NCBI RefSeq assembly: GCF_024498135.1
Contig: NZ_JANHOH010000005.1
Location: forward strand, 62,001 to 126,000
Direction of reading: 5' to 3'
Source of the DNA: Mucilaginibacter aquariorum
GTDB taxonomy: Bacteria; Bacteroidota; Bacteroidia; Sphingobacteriales; Sphingobacteriaceae
DNA: 64,000 nt
Of the stretch, positions 1-8,425 are shown piece after piece. The number at the start of each line of letters is the position of its first letter. The first letter of the stretch is position 1. The notes beneath the pieces were generated by a model. That model did no database searches. It was not told the origin of the DNA and worked only from the letters and a program-made list of their open reading frames with translations. A program made the translations under genes and the position numbers.

Positions 1-271
1 AGCTAAGATGGAGTATTTTTTTAATACGCACCATGTCATTTCAAACGGGGTACGAGGAGAAATCTTTTACACCATGCCTCCCACCAACCCGTCATGCCGA
101 ATTTATTTCGGCACCTCTCATGCTAAGTGTGCGCTATTAATTCCGCCGCTCGTCGCCCGCCTCACCACCATGTCATTTCGAACGAGGTACGAGGAGAAAT
201 CTTGTTCGAGCAGTAAGTAGGCAATGTATCGGCACCGCTATTAATTTCGCCGCTCGTCGCCGCGGAGGCTC

Positions 272-309
272 CTTCTTTTGTCTTGATACAAAAGAAGCAA
301 AAAATCAAG
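272..309 (+). repeat. CTTGAT-loop hairpin, copy 1 (possible pseudoknot)
   Basis: A perfect 10-bp stem (CTTCTTTTGT with ACAAAAGAAG) closes a 6-nt CTTGAT loop. Six bases further on lies ATCAAG, the exact reverse complement of the loop. Two other copies (830-867 and 52221-52257) have different stem sequences but the same geometry. Confidence 0.8.
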
Positions 310-829
310 TCATAGCGATGCTTCCACCCGCCCTGCCGGTTCTTAACGCTTTTTCTGGATGTCTCGCTGCGCTCGCATCACTCGAAAAAGCTAAACCGTC
401 ATTCCCGCCATACACCCGGCCCGCCGCTATGACAGGCCAACGCATTCAGAATACCCCCGCGCTCTTCGAAAAGGTTAGCGTTCCATTCCCTCCCACGGGA
501 GGGGCGCGGCTGCCACTGCGCACAAAGGCAGGGAGGGGTTTCACCGCCCAACTTCACCGCCCAACTTCACCGCCACTCCAAGCCCCCACAAGCAGAACGT
601 TAGCTACCTAAATGCGGCATTGGCGTGTTGCGGGTAGCACAAGCCCTTCCACAGCACAACCTTTAATAGCGACACGACGCAGCCGCGACTTTTCTTTGGT
701 TACTTTCTTTTGGGAGAAAAGAAAGTGACAACCACAGGCCAAACAGCAAGTACTACCACTTCCTAACAGGGCACTGTAAAAGGTTTGTGCTTTTAATGAA
801 CGTTAGTCTGCTCATAGCCGCGGAGGCTC

Positions 830-867
830 TTACTTTTTCCTTGATGAAAAAGTAACAAAAAATCAAG
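830..867 (+). repeat. CTTGAT-loop hairpin, copy 2
   Basis: The stem is TTACTTTTTC paired with GAAAAAGTAA, the loop is CTTGAT and the spacer is CAAAAA, followed by ATCAAG at 862-867. Stem bases differ from copy 1 at several positions and every difference is matched on the other arm. Confidence 0.8.
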
Positions 868-1348
868 ACAAAAAAATCCTTCCCCGCACAGGCCTTTACC
901 CATCGGCCCCGGTTTTTTGTCGGCCCCCCGCTCTTCGATAAGTTTAGCGGGGTGCGGCTGTTATGGTGAGCTTGTCGAACCAGGAGCGCGAAGGCAGGGA
1001 GGGGTTTCACCACCCCACTTCACCACCACCCCAGTCCCCACAAACGGAACGTTAGTTACCTGATGCGGCATTGGCGTGTTGCGGTAGCACAGACCCTGCC
1101 ACAGCAGAACCTTTAATAGCGACACGACGCAGCCGCGACTTTTCTTTGGTTCGTTTCTTTTGAGAGAAAAGAAATGAACATCCACAGGCCAAACAGCAAG
1201 CACAACCACTCCCTAACAAGGCACTAACGTTCGCAAAGGCAGCGAGGGCCTCACCACCCAACAATGCAACAAAATCACTACAAAACCCCCATTAAACCTT
1301 GCCGGCTCAAACCCGTCATACCGATATCTAAAAACACACCATATCACC

Positions 1349-1726
1349 ATGAGAAAACTAATCTTGCTGACCGCCCTGTTTGCGCTGCCTTACTTCAGCT
1401 TTGCACAAACCGACAGCACCGCGCTAACCAATAACACCAGCTATGTGCCTGCCGAAAAATACTGTGTAGTAAACCCCTCACGCGGCCTTTTCGCAACCAA
1501 AATAAGCCTCGAAGTTGATTACGGACAAGACCCAACCGGCGACAACCGACTGCGCGATACCGACGGCAAAGAAATTAAATTTAACAGCCTTGCCGACGCC
1601 CTAAACTACATGGCCAACCAGGGATGGGTATTTGTAAACGCTTTCCAGGCAGATGGCAGCACCTTCAGTTACCTTTTGCGCCGCCCCACACCGAGGCCGG
1701 TTATAATAGCGGGCAGCAGCCGTTAA
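1349..1726 (+). CDS. Small secreted protein of unknown function
   Basis: A 125-residue protein whose first 19-20 residues form a clear signal peptide (MRKLILLTALFALPYFSFAQ), so it is probably exported to the periplasm or cell surface. The mature part is polar with one Cys. It has a central stretch (about residues 70-110) containing DGKEIKFNSLADALNYMANQ and then GWVFVNAF, which recalls small Bacteroidota secreted proteins of unknown role. I recognise no enzyme motif. It stands alone between repeat DNA upstream and an intergenic stretch with another repeat downstream, so the context gives no hint of function. Base composition is like the core genes, not like the AT-rich gene that follows. Confidence 0.75.
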   Translation: MRKLILLTALFALPYFSFAQTDSTALTNNTSYVPAEKYCVVNPSRGLFATKISLEVDYGQDPTGDNRLRDTDGKEIKFNSLADALNYMANQGWVFVNAFQADGSTFSYLLRRPTPRPVIIAGSSR

Positions 1727-1986
1727 GCCTCTAATGGTTCGCCCGTATCACAGACGTGCATCCCAATAAACTAATGAACCACTGAACTAATGAACCATAG
1801 AAAAGCAAAGGCAGTGGTGCTTGGGTTGAGGTAGCCCCGCTATCCGCTATACGAGGTATACGCTGCTATCGGGTTTAGGGGTGTGGGTTAACTGGTAGTT
1901 AATTGAAAAACAGGTATTTATACGGTTGTGTTAATTATAATATAACAATATATTTATAGCCTTGCCACCTAAGCTAATTATCTAAA
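1727..1986. other. Intergenic stretch with a short repeat
   Basis: At 1831-1877 there is a short copy of a repeat reading GTAGCCCCGCTATCCGCT then ATACGAGGTATACGCTGC. It looks like the empty version of the block at 5322-5420, which carries an extra hairpin element. From about 1880 the DNA becomes very AT-rich, leading into the next gene. I see no convincing TAnnTTTG promoter directly before that gene. Confidence 0.6.
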
Positions 1987-4900
1987 ATGAGATTACTGCA
2001 TTTTTCTGACTTTCATCTTAATAACAATACATTATTAAAAGATGGATTATTCACAATTGAGCCATTTTTACAATCATTAAATACTTTAAACAATGATCAA
2101 CCAATTGATTTGGTAGTATTTTCTGGTGATTTAATTGATCAAGGAGGAAGATCGTTTAAATCAGCTGAAGAAGCCTTTATGTCTTTTTATGATAATGTTA
2201 TAAGAAAGGTTTGTCATAAACTAAACCTTGGAGATGATAAATTTATTATTTGTCCAGGTAACCACGACATTGTCCGAAACCTTGATTCGGAAATAACAGA
2301 AAGTGGCTGTTTGAACACATTAACATCTACAAGCAAGGTGAATAGTTTCATTAGGGATATTCGTAATGGTGGTGATATGTCTGGTGTTAAAAGAATTGTA
2401 CCTTATAAGGACTTTTTAGATGTATTATATACACCTTCCGAAAACTTGGTTGTTTCGTATTTTGAGTCTGGCTTTAAATATAAAATTGATAACAGAAAAA
2501 TTGGAATAATTGCTTTTAATTCGTCATGGAGATGCTTTGGTGATAATGATAAAGGAAACCTATTGATTGGCGAGGATCAATTAATTAATGGCATCAAGTA
2601 TATAAAAGATTGCGATTACAAGATTGCTGTTATTCACCATTTTATCGATCAACTAACTGATACTGATAAATTACTCAGCGAAAAATTATTACAATCCGAA
2701 TTTGATATGTTACTATGTGGACATGTACACAGCGCAAGTAATAAATATGTTATTGAGCCACAAGGTAAACTATTGACATTAATAGCGCCTGGTACATTAT
2801 CTGTAAATGTTGATACTGATTCTAAAAAATATTCAAATGGATTTTCAATAATTGATTTGAATTTTTTAGACGCAAAAATGTCAATAAAGTTCTACTCATA
2901 TAATTTCCCAAATCCGGAATTTAATTTGAATACATCTTTAGGGAAAGAAGGCATTTGGGCCATTGATCTACCAAAATCAGAAGCAATTGAAAAGGAGATT
3001 GAAAGGCAAAATTTAATTAAGACTATTAATGAAGAGCATGTCTGTAAAATGGATATGCATATGCTTACATATAGTACGGATACAGATGCTCCAAAAAGTT
3101 TAATGGAATTATTTGTTCAGCCAAAATTGACACTAAAGGCTTCTATAAATAGTGATAAAGAAGAAACAATTGAGGATATACTTAGTATTATAAACAATAA
3201 AGAAAATTATTTATTGTTTGGCACAAAGGAATCAGGAAAAACAATTTTGCTTGATAAACTTATTTGCGAGTGTCTAAATCCTTTAAACAATGTAACTTAT
3301 ATTCCCGTCTATATCGAATTCTCTAAAATAGCTTCAGATTTAGTTTCAAATATTCGAGATTATTTATTGGTTTCAAAAGAAGCCACTAAAGCTATATTAT
3401 CAACTCATCCTATATTATTATTGGTTGATAATTTAAAGACTTCAAATGAATTTGTGGATTTAGTAAAAATTAAACAATTATTTGATTTAACCGATGAGTT
3501 TCCCAACCTCAAAATTATTGCAACATATACCATTTTGTATGGCAATGAAATCCCAGAGCATTATACATCATTAGATAAATTTAAATTCAATACAGTTACT
3601 ATAAAAGATTTCCAATCTAAGCAAATAAGAGATCTCACCACAAAATGGTTTAAAGATAAAAATCTTATCGATAAACCCCAGAAAGTTGAAACTCTAATAA
3701 ATGGCTTTTTATCTCTTTCTTTACCTCGAACTCCATTTACTGTTTCAATGTTCCTTTGGATTATAGAGAAGCAACAAAATTATAAACCAATAAACAATTC
3801 AACATTAATTGAGAATTTTATAGAAAAATTATTAAATAAACACTCTAAAACTGGAATCCTCTCAGAAACCTTTGACTATCAAAATAAAGTTCGCCTTCTC
3901 TCAGAAATAGCCTATAAGATGTTAAAAGAAGACGGCGAAAATTATTCTGATACACATGCAAATGTTTTTCAATTTATTAGTTTCTATTTAAAAAAGAAAG
4001 ATTTTTCTTATAACGTTGAGAAAATTTTAAACGAATTAATTGAATGTGGAATCTTCGTTAAAGACGACAATTTTATTCGCTTTCGATTCACCTGCTTCTT
4101 AGAATATTTTTTGGTTAAAAAAATGGGGTACGATTCCAAATTTAAAGAAGAAGTCTTGGATGAAAATAATTATCTTAAATACATAAATGAAATCGACTAT
4201 TTTACTGGTTTAAATCGTGATGACGCAGATATTTTAAAATTAATTGTGAATAGATCTAATATTGCGTTTAAAGAGACAAAAGAGAAAATTCAGGCATTAG
4301 GTCATTCACTTGATGATTTTTTTAAGCAATCTGTCTCTCAAATTAAAATACCTAAAAATGATGTTACAAGTCTTGTATCGGATTATAAAGCGACGGAAGA
4401 GGATTTAATAGATATGGATGACGCAAAACTACTTTCACAAAAAGCGGAAAGTGGCATTCAGAAAAAAGGCAAGGATTCAGCTCCAGAGGCAATAGCCAAA
4501 AGCTTTATACTATCATTAAAGGTCTTGAAAAATAGCGAAGAGGTAGAAGAACAAAACCTTAAACTTAACTCATTAAAATACATTTTAGATAATTCTGTAT
4601 ATTTTGCTATATTTTATAAGATTTTTGTTTCTCAATTGATTGAAAAAAAACTTGTACCCGAAAAAGAAAAGGAAGAGCAAATTCAAATTTTGCAATTTTT
4701 ACCTTGGTATCATGAAACTCTCATGAATGATAACATGGGTACACAAAAATTATCCCAAACACTTTACCGAAAAATTCAAGAAGACAAATCAAATGAAACC
4801 ATTTCTGAATTCGAAAAGTTTTTATCTGTTTTTTTATATGCAGATGTTAGGGGGCAAAATTATTTTGATGTTTTAGATGAGTACATTAAGAGTACTAATA

Positions 4901-5094
4901 AAAAATATATTTTAGATATGAGCTTTATTAAGATTATGAACTATTATAATATTCGTTCAAAAGACCCTGATTCAGATTTGAAATATTTGAATATGATTGG
5001 TGATATCTTAATAAAAGCAAAAGGGTACTCAAAAGAAGATAAAGGGAAATTAATGGAAAAATATAAAACTAAAAAACCAAACAAGGATTCGTAA
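1987..5094 (+). CDS. Calcineurin-like phosphoesterase fused to a STAND/NACHT-type NTPase
   Basis: A 1035-residue cytoplasmic-looking protein with no signal peptide. Residues 1-300 are a metallophosphoesterase with its metal-binding motifs in order: SDFH (D8, H10), GDLID (D48), GNHD (N92, H93), HH (217-218) and GHVH (246-248). A P-loop follows at 412-419 (GTKESGKT), with a Walker B-like ILLLVDN near 476-482 and LPRTPF near 575, as in STAND NTPases. The C-terminal third is helical and unrecognised and could be the sensor. STAND proteins with an N-terminal effector often act in phage defence; that role here is inference. The gene is strikingly AT-rich (many TTA, ATA, AAA and AGA codons) compared with its neighbours and lies between repeat blocks, which suggests horizontal acquisition. 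It has no partner gene, so it may act alone. Confidence 0.85.
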   Translation: MRLLHFSDFHLNNNTLLKDGLFTIEPFLQSLNTLNNDQPIDLVVFSGDLIDQGGRSFKSAEEAFMSFYDNVIRKVCHKLNLGDDKFIICPGNHDIVRNLDSEITESGCLNTLTSTSKVNSFIRDIRNGGDMSGVKRIVPYKDFLDVLYTPSENLVVSYFESGFKYKIDNRKIGIIAFNSSWRCFGDNDKGNLLIGEDQLINGIKYIKDCDYKIAVIHHFIDQLTDTDKLLSEKLLQSEFDMLLCGHVHSASNKYVIEPQGKLLTLIAPGTLSVNVDTDSKKYSNGFSIIDLNFLDAKMSIKFYSYNFPNPEFNLNTSLGKEGIWAIDLPKSEAIEKEIERQNLIKTINEEHVCKMDMHMLTYSTDTDAPKSLMELFVQPKLTLKASINSDKEETIEDILSIINNKENYLLFGTKESGKTILLDKLICECLNPLNNVTYIPVYIEFSKIASDLVSNIRDYLLVSKEATKAILSTHPILLLVDNLKTSNEFVDLVKIKQLFDLTDEFPNLKIIATYTILYGNEIPEHYTSLDKFKFNTVTIKDFQSKQIRDLTTKWFKDKNLIDKPQKVETLINGFLSLSLPRTPFTVSMFLWIIEKQQNYKPINNSTLIENFIEKLLNKHSKTGILSETFDYQNKVRLLSEIAYKMLKEDGENYSDTHANVFQFISFYLKKKDFSYNVEKILNELIECGIFVKDDNFIRFRFTCFLEYFLVKKMGYDSKFKEEVLDENNYLKYINEIDYFTGLNRDDADILKLIVNRSNIAFKETKEKIQALGHSLDDFFKQSVSQIKIPKNDVTSLVSDYKATEEDLIDMDDAKLLSQKAESGIQKKGKDSAPEAIAKSFILSLKVLKNSEEVEEQNLKLNSLKYILDNSVYFAIFYKIFVSQLIEKKLVPEKEKEEQIQILQFLPWYHETLMNDNMGTQKLSQTLYRKIQEDKSNETISEFEKFLSVFLYADVRGQNYFDVLDEYIKSTNKKYILDMSFIKIMNYYNIRSKDPDSDLKYLNMIGDILIKAKGYSKEDKGKLMEKYKTKKPNKDS

Positions 5095-5321
5095 TATTTC
5101 TTATTAACGCACCTCCGCCAACGCAAACGTTGGATGTTAATGAAAAGCGTTTAAACAAGTCCACTACCTATCCCGTGTAAAAGATTTCTCCTCGTACCTC
5201 GTTCGAAATGACAGGGTGGGTTATTTAACTGCCGTCAACCTGAACTTGTTTCAGGATCCTATGGGGTAGGTCGGCTACGTTGCATATGAGGTGCCGAAAT
5301 AATTCGGCATGACGGAAGTAC

Positions 5322-5420
5322 CTAAACCCGATAGCAGCGTATACCGGCACTTCGACGGGGCTCAGTGTGACAGCCGCGCGTAAGGCCTGCGGGCGTATGA
5401 GCGGATAGCGGGGCTACCGC
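5322..5420. repeat. Larger repeat carrying an inserted GTCA-family hairpin
   Basis: Read in reverse, this is the same sequence as 1831-1877, but about 48 bases are added between ATACG and GGTATACG. The added segment contains a hairpin of the GTCA family (CACT paired with AGTG) and a GC-rich GCCTGCGGGCG block. Confidence 0.7.
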
Positions 5421-5740
5421 AACCCACAAATCCACGTCAGTACCTTTCCCTATATTGCGAAAAAAGGCGTGTTCCATTCCCGTTCCACTTTACAAAAAGT
5501 GGAACAGGGCGCTGTTTTCCGTAGCTAACAGAGGTGCTGCCGCACCCCACGAAACCACCTCATCTCCGCCCCCAAAAAGGGCGAAAAAAGGCGTTTTTAT
5601 GGTGGAAAAAAGCGAGGACACCAATGTCATCCTGAGTTATCAAATCCCGTGGCCTTTGAAGGTGCAATAACAGATCTTTGCGGGGTCAGGCAGCGCGACC
5701 GACTATATTATTTGCATGTTTCCCTGTGCCGGGTTTGGAT

Positions 5741-5875
5741 TTAATGGTGGCGTTGTTTTGTCAGTAGCCTATTTTTAAAACTGCTTATTATCAGTTATTT
5801 ATGCGTTCACGATGGTGTTCACGGCCGTGAACGTGAACACTTCTCCGGCCATTTACTAACAATTGTCATGGGTAG
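5741..5875. repeat. Palindrome-bearing element, copy A
   Basis: A roughly 130-base element that is repeated, diverged, at 44554-44687. Both share TGGTGGCG, TTTTGTCAGTA, CTTATTATCAGT and, at 5815-5840, an identical 26-base palindromic block with core GTTCACGGCCGTGAAC enclosed by GTGTTCAC and GTGAACAC. The end reads ATTGTCATGGGTA here and ATTGTCAGGGTAA in copy B. A GGT-class hairpin lies 25 bases beyond it. Confidence 0.75.
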
Positions 5876-5899
5876 TTGGTCGAATGATCTATCGGCTAT

Positions 5900-5923
5900 G
5901 TGGTTCGACAGGCTCACCATGAC
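5900..5923 (-). repeat. GTCA-family hairpin, GGT class
   Basis: On the minus strand it reads GTCATGGTGAGCCTG and then TCGAACCAT, so ATGGT pairs with ACCAT. An identical copy lies at 44480-44503. Read forward it encodes MVRQAHHD, a spurious N-terminus for the next gene. Confidence 0.8.
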
Positions 5924-6042
5924 AGAAACATCTGCACATTCATTAACACACCCCTAACCCCTGTCAAGAGGGGAACTATTGCGTCATTACACATTCAAAT
6001 AGCTACCATGGACCATGGACTATCGACTATGGACAAATTCCG

Positions 6043-6050
6043 TATCTTTG
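6043..6050 (+). promoter_or_regulatory. TAnnTTTG -7 element just before the radical SAM start
   Basis: TATCTTTG matches the Bacteroidota -7 consensus and ends only five bases before the ATG at 6056. Transcription would therefore begin at or very near the start codon. This argues for the 6056 start over in-frame starts further upstream. Confidence 0.65.
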
Positions 6051-6055
6051 CGGCA

Positions 6056-7018
6056 ATGCAATCAGTGGAATCAACAATACAACAGGTAGAATCGCCGTGG
6101 GAGAAGGGGTATAACAACTACGGGCCCTGGCTTAAAGAGAAATACAAGGGTCACCGGGTGTTTAAGGTGATTGTTGATGGTGGCTTTACCTGCCCCAACC
6201 GTGATGGCAGCAAGGGCTATGGCGGCTGTACGTACTGCAATGTAGATTCGTTTACGCCAAGCGTTAGCCGTAATGCGCCAACCGTTAAGCAACAGGTTAT
6301 GGAGGGTATGGAGCGTGCCCGCAAGGGTAACAAGGCCGATAAGTTTATTATTTACTTTCAGCCCAATACCAATACTTACGCGCCCACGCATTACCTAAAA
6401 ATGATGTACGACGAGGCCCTTAGCTACGGCACCGAGGATATTGTGGGCCTTAGCGTTGGTACCCGCCCCGACTGCATCGACGCCGAAAAAATTGCCCTGC
6501 TGGAAAGCTATACCGACCGCTTTGACGTTGACCTGGAAATGGGCATGGAAAGCATTTACGACGATACGCTGAACCAGATCAATAGAGGCTGTAGTCACGA
6601 TGAGTTACTGAAAGCCCTTAAGCTTACCGAAAATACCAAACTGGATGTTTGTGTGCATACCATATTTGGTTTCCCCTGGGAAACGCACGATATGATGCTT
6701 AAATATGCCGACGAGATAAACCGCCACGCGCAAATAAAATTTGTAAAGTTTCATCACCTGCACATTGTAGAGGGCAGCGTTATGGGGGTTAAATACAAAC
6801 GCGAACCTTTCAAGCTGTTCGGCATTGATGAGTACGCCGATTTTTTGTGCGAGCTGCTGCCAAGGGTTCGCCCGGATATCATCATCCAGCGCCTCTTCGG
6901 CCTAAGCGACCGCGACTTGCTCATAGCCCCAAACTGGGGGCTCAAAAAAAGCGAGATCCAATACTACATTGACCAACGCATACTTAGCCGCGGTGTAGTG
7001 CAGGGAAGCGCTTTATAA
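6056..7018 (+). CDS. YhcC-type radical SAM protein (TIGR01212-like)
   Basis: A 320-residue protein of the radical SAM family that includes E. coli YhcC. The iron-sulfur cluster Cys residues sit in CPNRDGSKGYGGCTYC (C46, C58, C61), which has the long first spacing typical of this subfamily rather than CxxxCxxC. GLSVGTRPDC and a VDLEMGMES stretch follow. The biochemical role of the subfamily is not settled. An open frame extends upstream to 5900, but its first residues come from a repeat and the promoter motif lies inside that extension, so I place the start at 6056. The gene appears to be a single transcription unit followed by a hairpin repeat. Confidence 0.88.
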   Translation: MQSVESTIQQVESPWEKGYNNYGPWLKEKYKGHRVFKVIVDGGFTCPNRDGSKGYGGCTYCNVDSFTPSVSRNAPTVKQQVMEGMERARKGNKADKFIIYFQPNTNTYAPTHYLKMMYDEALSYGTEDIVGLSVGTRPDCIDAEKIALLESYTDRFDVDLEMGMESIYDDTLNQINRGCSHDELLKALKLTENTKLDVCVHTIFGFPWETHDMMLKYADEINRHAQIKFVKFHHLHIVEGSVMGVKYKREPFKLFGIDEYADFLCELLPRVRPDIIIQRLFGLSDRDLLIAPNWGLKKSEIQYYIDQRILSRGVVQGSAL

Positions 7019-7021
7019 TTA

Positions 7022-7104
7022 ATAGCCCCACCCAAACCCTCCCCGAAAGGGAGGGCTTTAAGATTTTGAAAGTCTCCCCTTTCGGGGGAGATTTAGAGGG
7101 GGCT
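7022..7104. repeat. Double G/C hairpin repeat (CCCTCC / TCTCCCC type)
   Basis: Two hairpins lie side by side, CCCTCCCC-gaaa-GGGAGGG and TCTCCCC-tttc-GGGGGAGA, followed by TTTAGAGGGGGC. The same unit lies reversed at 25233-25337 and a partial copy lies within the start of crtW (58597-58636). It could also terminate transcription of the preceding gene. Confidence 0.7.
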
Positions 7105-7177
7105 TCTTCTTGGTACTTGGTTTGCACAACTATTGCGTATAATTATCCGTAGAAATAAAAATTAACTATCAGTTTCG

Positions 7178-8410
7178 GTGCAGAAACCTTTACAAAATTA
7201 TATTCCGGCGCTTACAGGGGTGCGTGCCCTGGCGGCATTCCTGGTATTTATATCGCATTACGCCTACGCGTTTGATGAAAATTTTCCCCGTGCTGTGCAA
7301 CGTTTTCTAACCGAATTCCATATTGGGGTTACCATTTTCTTTGTATTGTCGGGTTTTTTAATTGCCTTCAGATATTTTGACAGCTTTAAGTTAACCGGCG
7401 ACTGGTTTCGCCAGTACCTTAAAAACAGGGTGGCACGTATTTACCCCATGTACTTTTTGCTTACCCTTGGGGCATTTGTTTCCTACTATTTCACGCACGA
7501 TCAAAAGGTAACCAACGGCTTTGCCAACCCCATAGGGTTATTTTTGATGCATATCACGTTTGTAAGGGGCTTTTTTGATCAGCTAAAGTTTACGGGCATT
7601 GCCCAGGGCTGGAGCTTAACGGTGGAGGAATGCTTTTACTTTTCGGCACCATTCATATTTTATTTCGCGCAAAAGTACCGCAAGTTCTATATTCAGCCCG
7701 TGGTGATCACCTTAGCGGGGGTTACGTTGGTATTGGTTTTTAGTCACGTTAACTGGTATGGTTTCTTTGGCAACTTTACCTTCCTGATGCTGTACACCTT
7801 TTTGGGCAGATGTTTCGAGTTTTTCGCGGGGATACAACTGGCGCTTATTGTGCGTAAGCAGAAACTGGACGGACAGAACAAAACCAAGTTTACCTATCTG
7901 GGCTTCGGGCTCATATTTGTTTGCGTGTGGATAATGAGCGTACTGCCCATCCCCAAAGGCGAGGTTGCGGGCCTGCATCATCCGTTTGGCATTTTTACCA
8001 ATAACTACCTGCTGGCGGCATCCATCGCATTGTTTTTCTATGGATTGCTGACGGAAACTACGATGTTAAAAAAGATATTATCTAACCCGTTTGTAGAGCT
8101 GCTGGGCAAAAGCTCGTATATATTTTACCTTATCCATCTGGGGTACATGTACGATTTTCTGCATTACTACTTTAACAAATGGAACGATGATATTTTTGCG
8201 CTTTACGATAAATGGGGCGTAGACTGGGTATCGCCATTTCAGTACGATAACCTAAACGTGTTGTATGCTTTTATCATCCTCAACGGGGTATCTATCCTAT
8301 TGTTTAAGCTGATAGAGGAGCCTTTGAACCATTATATCCGGAAGTCGAATTTTTTGATCAAAAGCAAAGTACATACCCCACAAAATAAATCAGAAGCAAT
8401 TAATGCTTAG
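7178..8410 (+). CDS. Acyltransferase family 3 membrane protein
   Basis: A 410-residue polytopic inner-membrane protein of the OafA/YrhL acyltransferase-3 family, which usually O-acetylates extracellular or envelope glycans. The N-terminus reads YIPALTGVRALAAFLVFISH, with the conserved Arg and the catalytic-type His of the first membrane helix. Several more hydrophobic helices follow, with a RIYPMYF segment after the second. The start codon is GTG. It begins a compact same-strand run with the next three genes (gaps of 15, 9 and 5 bases). Since the next gene resembles an acetyl esterase, the pair may add and remove acetyl groups on one surface polymer; that is inference. Confidence 0.88.
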   Translation: MQKPLQNYIPALTGVRALAAFLVFISHYAYAFDENFPRAVQRFLTEFHIGVTIFFVLSGFLIAFRYFDSFKLTGDWFRQYLKNRVARIYPMYFLLTLGAFVSYYFTHDQKVTNGFANPIGLFLMHITFVRGFFDQLKFTGIAQGWSLTVEECFYFSAPFIFYFAQKYRKFYIQPVVITLAGVTLVLVFSHVNWYGFFGNFTFLMLYTFLGRCFEFFAGIQLALIVRKQKLDGQNKTKFTYLGFGLIFVCVWIMSVLPIPKGEVAGLHHPFGIFTNNYLLAASIALFFYGLLTETTMLKKILSNPFVELLGKSSYIFYLIHLGYMYDFLHYYFNKWNDDIFALYDKWGVDWVSPFQYDNLNVLYAFIILNGVSILLFKLIEEPLNHYIRKSNFLIKSKVHTPQNKSEAINA

Positions 8411-8425
8411 CCGCAATTACTAATT

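Larger units (their letters stand above)
1..1348. repeat. Two tandem copies of a composite intergenic repeat; no gene
   Basis: This stretch has no credible gene. It holds two diverged head-to-tail copies of one composite unit, roughly 260-775 and 815-1230. Each runs in the same order: a CGCGGAGGCT lead, a CTTGAT-loop hairpin, a block ending AAGGCAGGGAGGGGTTTCAC, then a roughly 170-base block containing GATGCGGCATTGGCGTGTTG (second copy) and an A/T-stem hairpin. The first 210 bases carry three GTCA-family hairpins (near 35, 91 and 172). Open frames here on both strands are translations of repeat DNA and have no start context. Confidence 0.85.
5095..6042. repeat. Repeat-rich gene-free stretch
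   Basis: No gene is supported here. The stretch holds a reversed GTCA-family hairpin of the TTC class (5182-5212), one of the GCC class (5291-5313), a larger repeat with an inserted hairpin (5322-5420), a palindrome-bearing element (5741-5875) and a GGT-class hairpin (5900-5923). A 71-codon open frame at 5455-5670 consists of repeat-like DNA and is not convincing. Confidence 0.8.

Noticed and set aside
318..611. 97-codon open frame near the left end
   Set aside because: It lies wholly in composite repeat DNA that occurs again at 815-1230 with frame changes; no coding signal.
753..1264. Three overlapping minus-strand open frames (60-86 codons)
   Set aside because: All are translations of the tandem repeat; frame is not kept between repeat copies.
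5455..5670. 71-codon open frame
   Set aside because: Atypical composition, repeat-derived surroundings, no recognisable protein features and no promoter.
5900..6055. N-terminal extension of the radical SAM gene (starting MVRQAHHD)
   Set aside because: It translates a GGT-class repeat identical to 44480-44503, and the promoter element lies inside it; the start at 6056 fits better.
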